Part shown: positions 41,814-50,036 of the stretch, piece by piece
Layout: each line of letters begins with the position of its first letter
How positions within the stretch are numbered: position 1 is the stretch's first letter
Source: CAMDKS01 sp964402975
GTDB lineage: Bacteria > Bdellovibrionota_B > Oligoflexia > Oligoflexales > RGVZ01
Length of the DNA: 64,000 nt
NCBI GenBank assembly: GCA_964402975.1
Contig: CAYOEM010000012.1
Coordinates: 13,156 to 77,155, forward strand
Direction of reading: 5' to 3'
Made by a program: the position numbers and the translations under genes
Notes under the pieces: generated by a model
What the model was told of the DNA's origin: nothing
Database searches by the model: none
What the model saw: the letters and a program-made list of their open reading frames with translations, nothing else

Positions 41814-43007
41814 ATGTCTAAAGTTTCGGTAAGAGTTATAAATGCGTACAAAAAATCCGAGATCGTCGGCACTGTTGGCGACATTATCCTTGAAATCTCA
41901 GTACATGACGCGAGCTTAATCGGGCGTTCAGCTAAATTAACAATCGAACGTCGCGTCAAGGTCAAAAAAGATGATCCAATAGACCATTATGACAAAATTG
42001 AAAGAAGTTTAGTTCTTCGGCAGAGTCGATGCGAAATAACCTTAAGTAGCAAAGACTTAAAGTTATTCTCATACTCTGGGGAGACAATTGATATTTCAGC
42101 ACATGTCACCTTGAATGTCGACACAGGCCTTCTATTTGATACAAAAGTTAAGATCCGTGACAAAATGGATTATCTACCGCGACTAAAGGTTGCGAGTAGC
42201 GATGCGGAAGTCGTTATTGAGCCCAAAGATCAATTCTCATTTGTAAAAAACATGAAGGCAATCCCGTCCAGCGCCCAGAGGATGGTTATTTACCTTGGTT
42301 TTTTGGCGGCGCTGTTTTTATGCGTCAACACCTTCATTGGATTTCATGATCAGTTTGTGTCTGACGCAAAGACTTGGTTGTATTCTCATCGCGATCACGA
42401 AGGCGAGAGGGAATTCCCCTTATGGGATGCTATGGGTTTAAATTGTATAGCAGCGGGTGTTGCCTGGTATTTGATGCGTCGAGAATTGCGACGGTACATG
42501 AGCTTTCGACTGACAACTAAACCGAGCATGTTTGCTCCTGGCGCGAAATTTCAGGTCAAACAGCTGATTTCAGGCGTGCCCAGAGTGCCTCTAGAATCGG
42601 CAGAACTTAGAATCGTTGCGTGCAACCTGGAGAAAGGATCTTACTGGGTTAAATCTGGCAAGGATAGCAGTAAGCATACGTTCTCACACCCCGTGCGTGC
42701 AATCACTTTATATAAAAAGAAGGTTTTCAAGTTGCCAGCTGGCCAAGAGATCAATGTTCATTTCCCTGAAGTCATCTCCTTTGATGAGATCTATAAAAAG
42801 CTCTATCCGTCACACATGCTTAAGGAAACGCACGGTATCGACATTTACTGGGAGGTGCAGCTTCTACACGACAGTTACGTCGATCAAGAGTTGATAGGCC
42901 CCACAGAACCCTTCAAGTATCATTATTTTTTGGGTGAAAACGTTCTTAAAGACGACAACTTAGGGGTGATTGATCTAGACCCTAAGGATAAAAAAGATGT
43001 TGCTTAG
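41814..43007 (+). CDS. Hypothetical membrane protein
   Basis: A protein of 397 residues. The start follows GGGGG. An N-terminal beta-rich domain (arrestin-like in look: KVSVRVINAYKKSEIVGTVG, later GETIDISAHVTLNVD) is followed by two membrane helices (about residues 160-180 and 205-222) and a second beta-rich domain (KFQVKQLISGVPRVPLESAELR). The repeated beta-domain layout suggests it folds on both sides of a membrane hairpin. I recognise no family. Confidence 0.6.
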   Translation: MSKVSVRVINAYKKSEIVGTVGDIILEISVHDASLIGRSAKLTIERRVKVKKDDPIDHYDKIERSLVLRQSRCEITLSSKDLKLFSYSGETIDISAHVTLNVDTGLLFDTKVKIRDKMDYLPRLKVASSDAEVVIEPKDQFSFVKNMKAIPSSAQRMVIYLGFLAALFLCVNTFIGFHDQFVSDAKTWLYSHRDHEGEREFPLWDAMGLNCIAAGVAWYLMRRELRRYMSFRLTTKPSMFAPGAKFQVKQLISGVPRVPLESAELRIVACNLEKGSYWVKSGKDSSKHTFSHPVRAITLYKKKVFKLPAGQEINVHFPEVISFDEIYKKLYPSHMLKETHGIDIYWEVQLLHDSYVDQELIGPTEPFKYHYFLGENVLKDDNLGVIDLDPKDKKDVA

Positions 43008-43197
43008 GTGGCATTTCATGCTGATCGTCCAACAGTTTCCTCATACTACAATTTGTTACATTTGTTAAAAACTACGGAACACCCCCCCTTTCTGATGGCT
43101 AAACAAATTAAACGAAGGATGTCTTTTTACATTTGCCTAGACCCCGTTAAAGGTGTCTTCTGAATTCGCGCCTCAGGTCCCGGTTTCGATTTCACAA

Positions 43198-43213
43198 ATG
43201 AACCCGAAATCGT
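43198..43213. repeat. Target-site duplication, left
   Basis: ATGAACCCGAAATCGT, repeated exactly at 44526-44541 on the far side of the IS. The match can be extended one base (A) to the left. Confidence 0.9.
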
Positions 43214-44525
43214 TGAAAATTTTCAGCGATATCGTCCCCTTAATTTAAAAGGGAAAACGTCTCGTCTTATCGGATCAAGCCCATCTTTTTTGAGGAAGTT
43301 TAACCTCCGTAAATGTGATCTCCTGGCCTGCGTAGAAAACTTTGAAGTTGATATCTTTGTATTCATGAATGGTAATTGTCTTTTTCCTTAGGGTTCTAAA
43401 ATGCCCAGGATCAAGCTTGTAACGTTTGTTTTCGTAGCTGAATGTGTGGTCCGCGTTCACAAGCCTTTCGAATTTCATGCATAGAATGTTGTCCAGATTT
43501 ATCCCTTCTTTTAGCGGCGTATACCTTGATATTTGCTCTTGTGGCTCGACACTAAAGCGCCTGTTCCACTCGGGCCAATAGGCCTGCTGTAGGTAACGAT
43601 TAGCGTCTGTCATGCTCGTAATTCGCTTTAATCTCATTTCAGGTATAAGGCGGTCTTGTAGGGTCTTGTAGCTTCGTTCGATGCGCCCTTTTGCTTGAGG
43701 TGAGTTAGCCCTAATGACCTTAATGCCTAGCTCCTCACAGGCCCTTACCACCTGCGAGAAGTTGTGACGCTTGCTAGAGCCTCCGCCAGCCCACCCAGCT
43801 TGATCGGTATAGAGAAACTGCGGAATGCCTCTAGTCTCGAATAGTAGCCTCAGAAGATGCATACAGTTCCACGATGTCTCCCCGTCGTAGAACTGCCCTA
43901 CAGGGATATTGCTTGTAGCATCGTCAATCACGCTGATAAGGCACCAAACGTCTTTACCATTCCACTTATGATGAGACCCGTCCATTTGCAGTAATATACC
44001 TTCGTTGGACATCCTTTCCCGGTAGATTCTTGCTTTTGACGGGCGTCTTCTCTTCTTGTTCCCTATGCCTGCACTCTTGCACCATCCAAGAAGAGTCATA
44101 TAACTCATCGAAAAGCCATGCTGCTCTATCAGGAGCTCGTGAGCATGGTGGATATTGAAGTCGAAATAGCTGCTTTTGATAAGCTCTAACGCTTTTATTT
44201 TGATCTCATCGGAAAGCTTGTTTGAGGGCTTGCGGAGATAGTTACCGTGCTTGATACCAGATAGGCCTCTTAGGCGAAGCTTTCTAGCTCGCCTAGTAAC
44301 GGCTCTTTCTGTGACACCTAAAAGTAGGGCGGCCTGCTTGCGAGTTTTAATGCCGCTACGGAAGTCCTCAAGGATCTGGTAAGCCACCTGTTCATTCTTA
44401 TTCATAAACAATCCGCCTCTCATCTGGCCTCCTACCTCTAAGTATCGAATTAGAGAAGAGAATGGCATGGGGGGAGACGATATCGCTTGTGAATTAAGGG
44501 GGGACGATGTCCCTTTTATTTCTCA
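43214..44525. mobile_element. Insertion sequence, ISNCY/IS1202-like, 1312 bp
   Basis: Ends read TGAAAATTTT at the left and, on the complement, TGAGAAATAA at the right. Both continue into GATATCGTCCCC / GACATCGTCCCC and then TTAATT, so the ends are imperfect inverted repeats of about 30 bp. The element is flanked by 16-bp direct repeats (43198-43213, 44526-44541). It carries one intact transposase gene. The long target duplication and the transposase type suit the ISNCY/IS1202 group. Confidence 0.85.
43275..44423 (-). CDS. ISNCY-family DDE transposase
   Basis: About 382 residues; the start may be the ATG at 44423 (GGAGG four bases upstream) or 44405. An N-terminal helix-turn-helix (RKQAALLLGVTERAVTRRARKL) precedes an rve-type core: QMDGSHHKWNG (first Asp), LYTDQAGW (second Asp) and SPQAKGRIERSYKTLQDRL (Glu). 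Full length with no frameshift, so the element may be active. It lies inside the IS at 43214-44525. Confidence 0.9.
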   Translation of the reverse strand: MRGGLFMNKNEQVAYQILEDFRSGIKTRKQAALLLGVTERAVTRRARKLRLRGLSGIKHGNYLRKPSNKLSDEIKIKALELIKSSYFDFNIHHAHELLIEQHGFSMSYMTLLGWCKSAGIGNKKRRRPSKARIYRERMSNEGILLQMDGSHHKWNGKDVWCLISVIDDATSNIPVGQFYDGETSWNCMHLLRLLFETRGIPQFLYTDQAGWAGGGSSKRHNFSQVVRACEELGIKVIRANSPQAKGRIERSYKTLQDRLIPEMRLKRITSMTDANRYLQQAYWPEWNRRFSVEPQEQISRYTPLKEGINLDNILCMKFERLVNADHTFSYENKRYKLDPGHFRTLRKKTITIHEYKDINFKVFYAGQEITFTEVKLPQKRWA

Positions 44526-44541
44526 ATGAACCCGAAATCGT
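44526..44541. repeat. Target-site duplication, right
   Basis: Identical to 43198-43213 (ATGAACCCGAAATCGT). Confidence 0.9.
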
Positions 44542-44644
44542 CTTTTTTATTTTGGCGATCTAACCCCTTGAAAAGAGGCCATTTTTCAAAGATAGTTAAA
44601 TAACAGGTTCGCCCGAGCCGATCGCGGGTGTACGGGGGAACACG

Positions 44645-45850
44645 ATGTCAATCACATCAAAAATGTTTCAGAAATATGGCGTATTCTTAGCGGCTTTATC
44701 CACTCTATTTGTAGTTGGTCTGACGACATCATGCGGTGTCGATACCACTGCGTCTCAGGAGAAATCTCTTAATAACTTTGCAAGAGGTTCTGCTGATTTA
44801 ACGAGAAACGAATGCCGAGGTGACAACAAGGTCGTTAAAGGAATCAATCAAGAATGGGATCATGTGGATTTTAGCAGGGTCCCTGCAGAAAAAGTTCCAG
44901 CTCTTAAGACGGCCCTGGAAGGGTCTTTGTCAGCGGTTCCATCCAATCTTCAAGAGGTATTTTTCGGATTAGGTGGCAGAATCGTTTTTGCTGACAATCT
45001 TAGTGAGCCAGCCAAATCTTCAACCGATCTTACCTGTGACCGAGCTGGCGGAAAAGCCAAGTTTGCCGGAGAGGGAACTAACACTATCGAGAGCTGTTGG
45101 ACGACGGATACCCGTACGGCAGATGTTGTCATTCTCATGAATCCTACAGTCGAGAGTGTTCATCATTCGACGGTGAGAATTTTTGGATATATCCTATCTC
45201 AAATACTGACCAAAATTTCGGTCAATGATGAAAACGTCATAGTAGCTCAGCGAGACGAGCAATTTGATGCCTTGATGGCTGATATTAAAGATGCTTTTTT
45301 GGCTGACGTAAAGCGCCCTGGTAGTAAATACACATTGTCCTTAAATGAGTCCCTCGTTCAAACCGAAGATTTTAAGTACTTTGTCTTCGCAGAGTCGTTC
45401 GACTCCTACTACTGCAATAGCGCGCTGAGACAAACTATGGCTCGCGTGGACGAATTTCCTAAGACCCACAATCTTTTCGTGAACATGGACCGTGAGTTAA
45501 AAGCCGTACAGATGGCGCAAAATGCCAGCCAGGCTGCCGATAGCTTCAGCCTTAATAGCGAAGACGCTTTCAATCTTGGCATCCTCGGCGGATTATTCCG
45601 CGGAGTCGGCAGGGTCGGTGGATTTCTGGGTCGTGGCCTTGTCAGAGGTGTAGGTTTCTTGGGGCGTGGCGTTGCTGGACTGGGCCGTGGCATCTTCCGT
45701 GGCGGTGCAGCGCTAGTTCGCGGTGGCGGTCGTCTCTTGGGTGGTGCAGCTCAAGGCATAGCCGGTCTTCTAGGCGGTGGCGGCGGTGGCGGAATTGGCG
45801 GCGGCGGCATTATGAACATCATTCAAGGCTTTCTTGGCGGTGGTGGTTGA
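44645..45850 (+). CDS. Lipoprotein with glycine-rich C-terminus
   Basis: A protein of 401 residues. The ATG follows GGGGGAA. A signal peptide with lipobox (GLTTSC) leads a soluble domain of about 280 residues with several cysteines, unrecognised. The final ~90 residues are a Gly/Arg/Leu repeat (GRVGGFLGRGLVRGVGFLG ... AGLLGGGGGGGIGGGG), which could insert in a membrane or form a glycine-zipper. The C-terminus ends IIQGFLGGGG. The role is unknown. A bidirectional terminator separates it from thrS. Confidence 0.7.
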   Translation: MSITSKMFQKYGVFLAALSTLFVVGLTTSCGVDTTASQEKSLNNFARGSADLTRNECRGDNKVVKGINQEWDHVDFSRVPAEKVPALKTALEGSLSAVPSNLQEVFFGLGGRIVFADNLSEPAKSSTDLTCDRAGGKAKFAGEGTNTIESCWTTDTRTADVVILMNPTVESVHHSTVRIFGYILSQILTKISVNDENVIVAQRDEQFDALMADIKDAFLADVKRPGSKYTLSLNESLVQTEDFKYFVFAESFDSYYCNSALRQTMARVDEFPKTHNLFVNMDRELKAVQMAQNASQAADSFSLNSEDAFNLGILGGLFRGVGRVGGFLGRGLVRGVGFLGRGVAGLGRGIFRGGAALVRGGGRLLGGAAQGIAGLLGGGGGGGIGGGGIMNIIQGFLGGGG

Positions 45851-45870
45851 GTAGAACGATTGTATAAGCA

Positions 45871-45904
45871 AAAAAGGGGCACTCTTTTAAGTGCCCCTTT
45901 CTTA
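45871..45904. terminator. Bidirectional terminator between lipoprotein gene and thrS
   Basis: AAAGGGGCACT pairs with AGTGCCCCTTT around a CTTTTA loop, with A and T runs on either side, so it can serve both converging genes. Confidence 0.85.
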
Positions 45905-45922
45905 TTAGCTTGAGTCATCTTA

Positions 45923-47737
45923 CTAAAGTAAAGAACTCATCGGCTCACGCAGCATCTTCCTAGTCTTGATCTCATCGTGAAGTACAGATTTAAATTCGAC
46001 GACGGCCATAGTTTCTTGTTTATCAATACCATAGCGTCTAATGGTAACCTTGTTTTCTTCCACTTCTTTATTACCCACGATCAGAGTTATCGGGTTTTTT
46101 CGGACTGTGGAGTTACGAATCTTCTTATTAAAGCTATTGTCCGACGTATCGACTTCTGCACGCACGTAGTTCGCATGTAGCTCGTCAGATAATTTGCGGC
46201 AGAATGCCTCGCAGTCCTGGTTTACTGGAATGAGATTCACCTGAACTGGAGACGCCCATGTGGGGAAGGCTCCGCCGTAGTATTCAATCAAGTAACTAAT
46301 AAAGCGTTCGTGAGTGGAAAGCGGCGCGCGGTGGATAATCACCGGCACTCCCTCGCCGCCGCCAGCTTCGGTGTATTTTAGGTCGAAATTCATGGGGCTT
46401 AAGAAGTCTACCTGAATGGTAGATACGGTCTCTTCTCGGCCCATGAGGTTTCTGAACTGGATGTCGACTTTTGGGCCGTAGAACGCAGCTTCGCCTTCGC
46501 CCACATAGTAGTCAACTCCGATGTCTTTGAGGACCTTGGCTAAGAGGGCTTCGCCCTTGTCCCACATCGCAGCGTCACCTTTGAATTTGTGGGCGTTTTC
46601 CTTGCCGCGGACTGAAAGTCTAAATCGGTAGGATGACAATTTAAAAGTGTCGTAAAACTCCTGATACATCTTCATGAGATTACGGAACTCTTCCTCAAAC
46701 TGATCATGTCTCAAATAAATATGCGCATCATTCATAGACATGCAGCGCACCCGGATCAGACCCGATAGCTCCCCAGATTGTTCGTATCGGTAACAAGTGC
46801 CGTATTCGGCTAGCCTTAAAGGTAGATCTCTGTAGCTTCGCATGCGGCTTGAGTAAATCAAGTGATGATGAGGGCAATTCATGGGCTTTAGGAAAAATCT
46901 CGTGGCCTCTGCGCCCTCATCGTCTTTGACGATCATCGGTGGGAACATGGATTCTTCGTAAGCCGGCAGATGCTGACTTTTCAGGTACAAATCCTGCTTG
47001 GCGATATTGGGTGTGGCTACGCGCTTGTAGCCATATTTAAATTCCATCTCTTCGGCAAATTTCTGGACTTCATTTCTGATGACCGTGCCATTTGGTAGCC
47101 AGAGCGGTAGACCCTTGCCAACGAGGTCGTCAAACTCGAAGAAATCGAGCTCTTTGCCGAGTTTTTTATGATCAAATTCCTCAGCCATCTTGCGGCGCTT
47201 TAAAAACTCATCAAGCTCAGGTTGTTTTTCAAAACAAAGAGCATAGATGCGGGTCAGCATGGGGCGTTTCTCATCGCCTAGCCAATACGCGCCGGCCACG
47301 CGGTCTAGTTTAAATGCTGCACTTTGAAGCTCCCGGGTGTTAGCCACGTGGGGGCCTTCGCAAAGATCAATAAAGTTACCGTTGGTGTAAAAACTAAAGT
47401 TCTTCTCACCTCGTGTTGATAGGTTTTTGATGTTTTCAATCTTGTAGGGCTCGTCTCTGTACTTTTTTATCGTCTCCACGGCCTCGTTTAGTTCGCAGTC
47501 CACTCGTTTGAACTCTTGACCTTGCCCGATGATTTTGCGCATGAGCTTTTCGAGCTCTTTGAGATCCGTTTCTTGGAACTCAGTCCCTGTAAAGTCAAAG
47601 TCATAGTAGAACCCGTGTTCAATCGGGGGGCCAAAACCAAGTTTCACGGCTGGGTATTTTGTCTGAACGGCCTGCGCAAGCACATGGGCCATTGAGTGGC
47701 GAATGCGGTAAAGTTTTGGATTGTCTTTTTCTTCCAT
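45923..47737 (-). CDS. thrS: Threonyl-tRNA synthetase, TGS domain absent
   Basis: A class II synthetase of 604 residues that attaches Thr to tRNA-Thr and edits Ser. It starts directly at the N2 editing domain (IRHSMAHVLAQAV, then LCEGPHV with the editing His/Cys pair), so the ~60-residue TGS domain found in most bacterial enzymes is missing. The catalytic core has its zinc ligands (MNCPHH, MNDAHIY, PLSTHERF) and the motif 2 YRYEQSGE; the anticodon-binding domain ends EFKSVLHDEIKTRKM. The upstream frame has no further coding extension with a better start, so the short form is probably genuine. Confidence 0.97.
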   Translation of the reverse strand: MEEKDNPKLYRIRHSMAHVLAQAVQTKYPAVKLGFGPPIEHGFYYDFDFTGTEFQETDLKELEKLMRKIIGQGQEFKRVDCELNEAVETIKKYRDEPYKIENIKNLSTRGEKNFSFYTNGNFIDLCEGPHVANTRELQSAAFKLDRVAGAYWLGDEKRPMLTRIYALCFEKQPELDEFLKRRKMAEEFDHKKLGKELDFFEFDDLVGKGLPLWLPNGTVIRNEVQKFAEEMEFKYGYKRVATPNIAKQDLYLKSQHLPAYEESMFPPMIVKDDEGAEATRFFLKPMNCPHHHLIYSSRMRSYRDLPLRLAEYGTCYRYEQSGELSGLIRVRCMSMNDAHIYLRHDQFEEEFRNLMKMYQEFYDTFKLSSYRFRLSVRGKENAHKFKGDAAMWDKGEALLAKVLKDIGVDYYVGEGEAAFYGPKVDIQFRNLMGREETVSTIQVDFLSPMNFDLKYTEAGGGEGVPVIIHRAPLSTHERFISYLIEYYGGAFPTWASPVQVNLIPVNQDCEAFCRKLSDELHANYVRAEVDTSDNSFNKKIRNSTVRKNPITLIVGNKEVEENKVTIRRYGIDKQETMAVVEFKSVLHDEIKTRKMLREPMSSLL

Positions 47738-47865
47738 AGGTCACGCCAAGCCTTATTTGTAGGATGTTTTGTCACGAACCTGAGAGGCCAGATCATAGCA
47801 TACGAATATAGGTGGTAACACTGGGAAATGACCTGCTAAAATAACTTTCAAAGGACTCAAAAAAA

Positions 47866-48927
47866 ATGACCTTCCGCTTTCTCTCATCTGCAGCCCTCAG
47901 AATCCTGATTTTAATCAGGTTTTCCTTATTTTCCATCGTCGCTGAGGCAGCCAGTGAGGTGGACCTTGATAGGGATTGGGATCAATTCATTGATGCGCCC
48001 TGGAAGGCATGCCAGCAGGGTGAATTTTTTGACGAGCTGACGCCACGCCGCAAGATTGCATATCGACGCTGCGGCCGTGCGAGCCAAGGGCAGCCTGTTT
48101 TGGTCATTCCGGGCTACACGGAGCCTGCTATGAAGTACATCGAACTGGTCACAGATCTCTCATGGCAAATGCCTGAGATGGGCCCATGGTATCTTTTGGA
48201 TCTTCCAGGCCAAGGTGCCAGTGAAAGGCTCTTGAATAATTCTAGCGTTGATAGTCGTATCGTTCATGTCGACATGCCCGAGCGTTACCCACTAGCGGTT
48301 CTTCGAATGATTAATCAGGTGATTAAACCAGAGAATGCGGAGCAAACTCCGTTGGTGATCGCGCACTCAACGGGCGCATTGATATTCATGTCGGCGGCGC
48401 AAAAATTTCCAAGCCTCGCCAAAAAGTCAGTGATGACGGCCCCACTGATTTGGCCAAAAACATCCGTGCCACGGTTTTTTATTTCAGCGATAGCGAGACT
48501 TTATTGTCATATTGGATTGTGCGAGAAAACAGCTTGGGGCCGAAGAACTATTCCCATTGAAGAGAAAACCTTCGAGACAAACATAGCAACCAATAGCAGG
48601 GCCAGATGGCTTGCATCCCATAAAATCTCGCTTAAATACCCCCAATACTATTCGTCCGGCACGTCTTGGGGCTGGCTTCGTATGGCTATGATGCTTGGCT
48701 CGGAAGTCTCGATAGACCAATTCCCGCCGCTGGGTGGCGTGTTGATGCTTATGGCTGATAATGATGGCTATATTGAGCCAAGCTCGTCACTAGAGGTGTG
48801 TCGAAAGTCGTCTAGCTGTGAGGCTGTGACTTTGAAGAGTAGTCGTCATGAAATTCTTCATGAGGTTGATACGGTCAGGAATCAAGCCATGGAGAAAATT
48901 ATCAAGCATTTTAGAGGTTCTTTATAA
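47866..48927 (+). CDS. Exported alpha/beta hydrolase (lysophospholipase-like)
   Basis: A protein of 353 residues with a signal peptide (FSLFSIVAEAAS). The alpha/beta fold has an oxyanion region VLVIPGYTEP and a nucleophile elbow IAHSTGALIF (Ser, with Ala in place of the first Gly), acid MADNDGYIEP and base His in SSRHEIL. It resembles PldB-type lysophospholipases or monoacylglycerol lipases but acts outside the cytoplasm. Divergent from thrS across 128 bp. Confidence 0.85.
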   Translation: MTFRFLSSAALRILILIRFSLFSIVAEAASEVDLDRDWDQFIDAPWKACQQGEFFDELTPRRKIAYRRCGRASQGQPVLVIPGYTEPAMKYIELVTDLSWQMPEMGPWYLLDLPGQGASERLLNNSSVDSRIVHVDMPERYPLAVLRMINQVIKPENAEQTPLVIAHSTGALIFMSAAQKFPSLAKKSVMTAPLIWPKTSVPRFFISAIARLYCHIGLCEKTAWGRRTIPIEEKTFETNIATNSRARWLASHKISLKYPQYYSSGTSWGWLRMAMMLGSEVSIDQFPPLGGVLMLMADNDGYIEPSSSLEVCRKSSSCEAVTLKSSRHEILHEVDTVRNQAMEKIIKHFRGSL

Positions 48928-48938
48928 TCTAATTCTCT

Positions 48939-50036
48939 TCATTCAAAGAGAGTTAGTCCTAGGCCGGCCCCGGTTGGTCGCACGAGTTTCGCAGAGTTCG
49001 CATGCCATGGGCTATCCGTGCACACGAGTTTTTTGAAGAAAAATGGCGTGTCCAGATCGAAGTGTTGAATTCCGCCAACACCGCAGGCAAGCTGGAGGCT
49101 GCAGCCCATGGCAATTTCGCTCTCCAGCATGCCGCCGATCATCAGAGCGATTCCCGCCGACCTTGCAATTGAGATAATGCGCATTGTTTCTTCAATCCCG
49201 GACTTCATGATTTTGAGGTTAATCATGCTAGCGGTTTTTTCCCTTACGACCCTGATGGCATCCTCTGGCGTGATGATGGTCTCATCGAGACAGACTGGGA
49301 TACCGGTTGAGTCTTCGAGTGCTTTTAAACCATCCCAGTCGTCTGCAGGCAGCGGCTGTTCGAAGAATAGAGGCGTGGTACCAAGGGCCGATAGGCGACT
49401 CAATAGAGTTTTAGCATCGTCGAGGCGGTAGCCTTGATTTCCATCCAGAGTCACTTGCGTTGAACGCGAGACGATCTTAAACAAGGCTTCAATCATGTCT
49501 AGGTCATCTTCGACATGCCCGGATACTTTAATCTTGATCACTTCAAAGCCGTGATTTTTGTATATGCCCCAAAAGTCGGGCACTGTCGCAGGCGTCATGA
49601 TGGGCATGGTGATATCAGTGGTCACACGGTCGAACATGCGGCCACCCCAAATGCCTGCTAGTGGCACGCCTAATTGCTTTGCATAGAGGTCCCAAAGTGC
49701 CATTTCTACTCCAACGTAGGCGCTTGGTGACGATGTAAAAGTCTCTTCACGGATTGTTCGCAAATACCGCAAAGCTGCCAGTGGAGTCATTTCTCTAAAG
49801 TGGTCTAGAATCTCCTCAGCAACAGGCAAAACGCCATTAATATTATCTCCCGTCAGGGTGGGAAACGGGCTCGCTTCACCAAGTCCGGTTAGTCCTTGAT
49901 CATCTTGGATACTTATCAGGACGAAATTCGCGGTATTGAGGGTCTCTGACGAAATGGCGAAAGGTACGTGAATGTCACAAGACATTTTCCAGGCGCGCGT
50001 GCTGGCAATATTTGTTGTCCAAGTATTCAGACTCAT
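48939..50036 (-). CDS. Dipeptide epimerase, enolase superfamily
   Basis: A 365-residue enzyme from the ATG overlapping the upstream stop (TAATG). The muconate-lactonising type active site is complete: VIKIKVSG (Lys base), TLDGNQGY, FFEQPL and CLDETI (metal ligands) and NLKIMKSG (second Lys). FDLDTPFF near the C-terminus is the Asp-x-Asp clamp that binds the amino group of L-Ala-D/L-Glu in Ala-Glu epimerases, so recycling of peptidoglycan dipeptides is the likely job. It is the last gene of a three-gene operon with a DUF4175-like protein and a pseudo-hydrolase. Confidence 0.88.
   Translation of the reverse strand: MSLNTWTTNIASTRAWKMSCDIHVPFAISSETLNTANFVLISIQDDQGLTGLGEASPFPTLTGDNINGVLPVAEEILDHFREMTPLAALRYLRTIREETFTSSPSAYVGVEMALWDLYAKQLGVPLAGIWGGRMFDRVTTDITMPIMTPATVPDFWGIYKNHGFEVIKIKVSGHVEDDLDMIEALFKIVSRSTQVTLDGNQGYRLDDAKTLLSRLSALGTTPLFFEQPLPADDWDGLKALEDSTGIPVCLDETIITPEDAIRVVREKTASMINLKIMKSGIEETMRIISIARSAGIALMIGGMLESEIAMGCSLQLACGVGGIQHFDLDTPFFFKKLVCTDSPWHANSAKLVRPTGAGLGLTLFE

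Noticed and set aside
43275..44468. Transposase as remnant
   Set aside because: All catalytic residues, both ends and the target duplications are intact, so it is a complete IS.
47738..47865. Possible T-box leader for thrS
   Set aside because: The 128-bp region has no recognisable T-box core or specifier stem.
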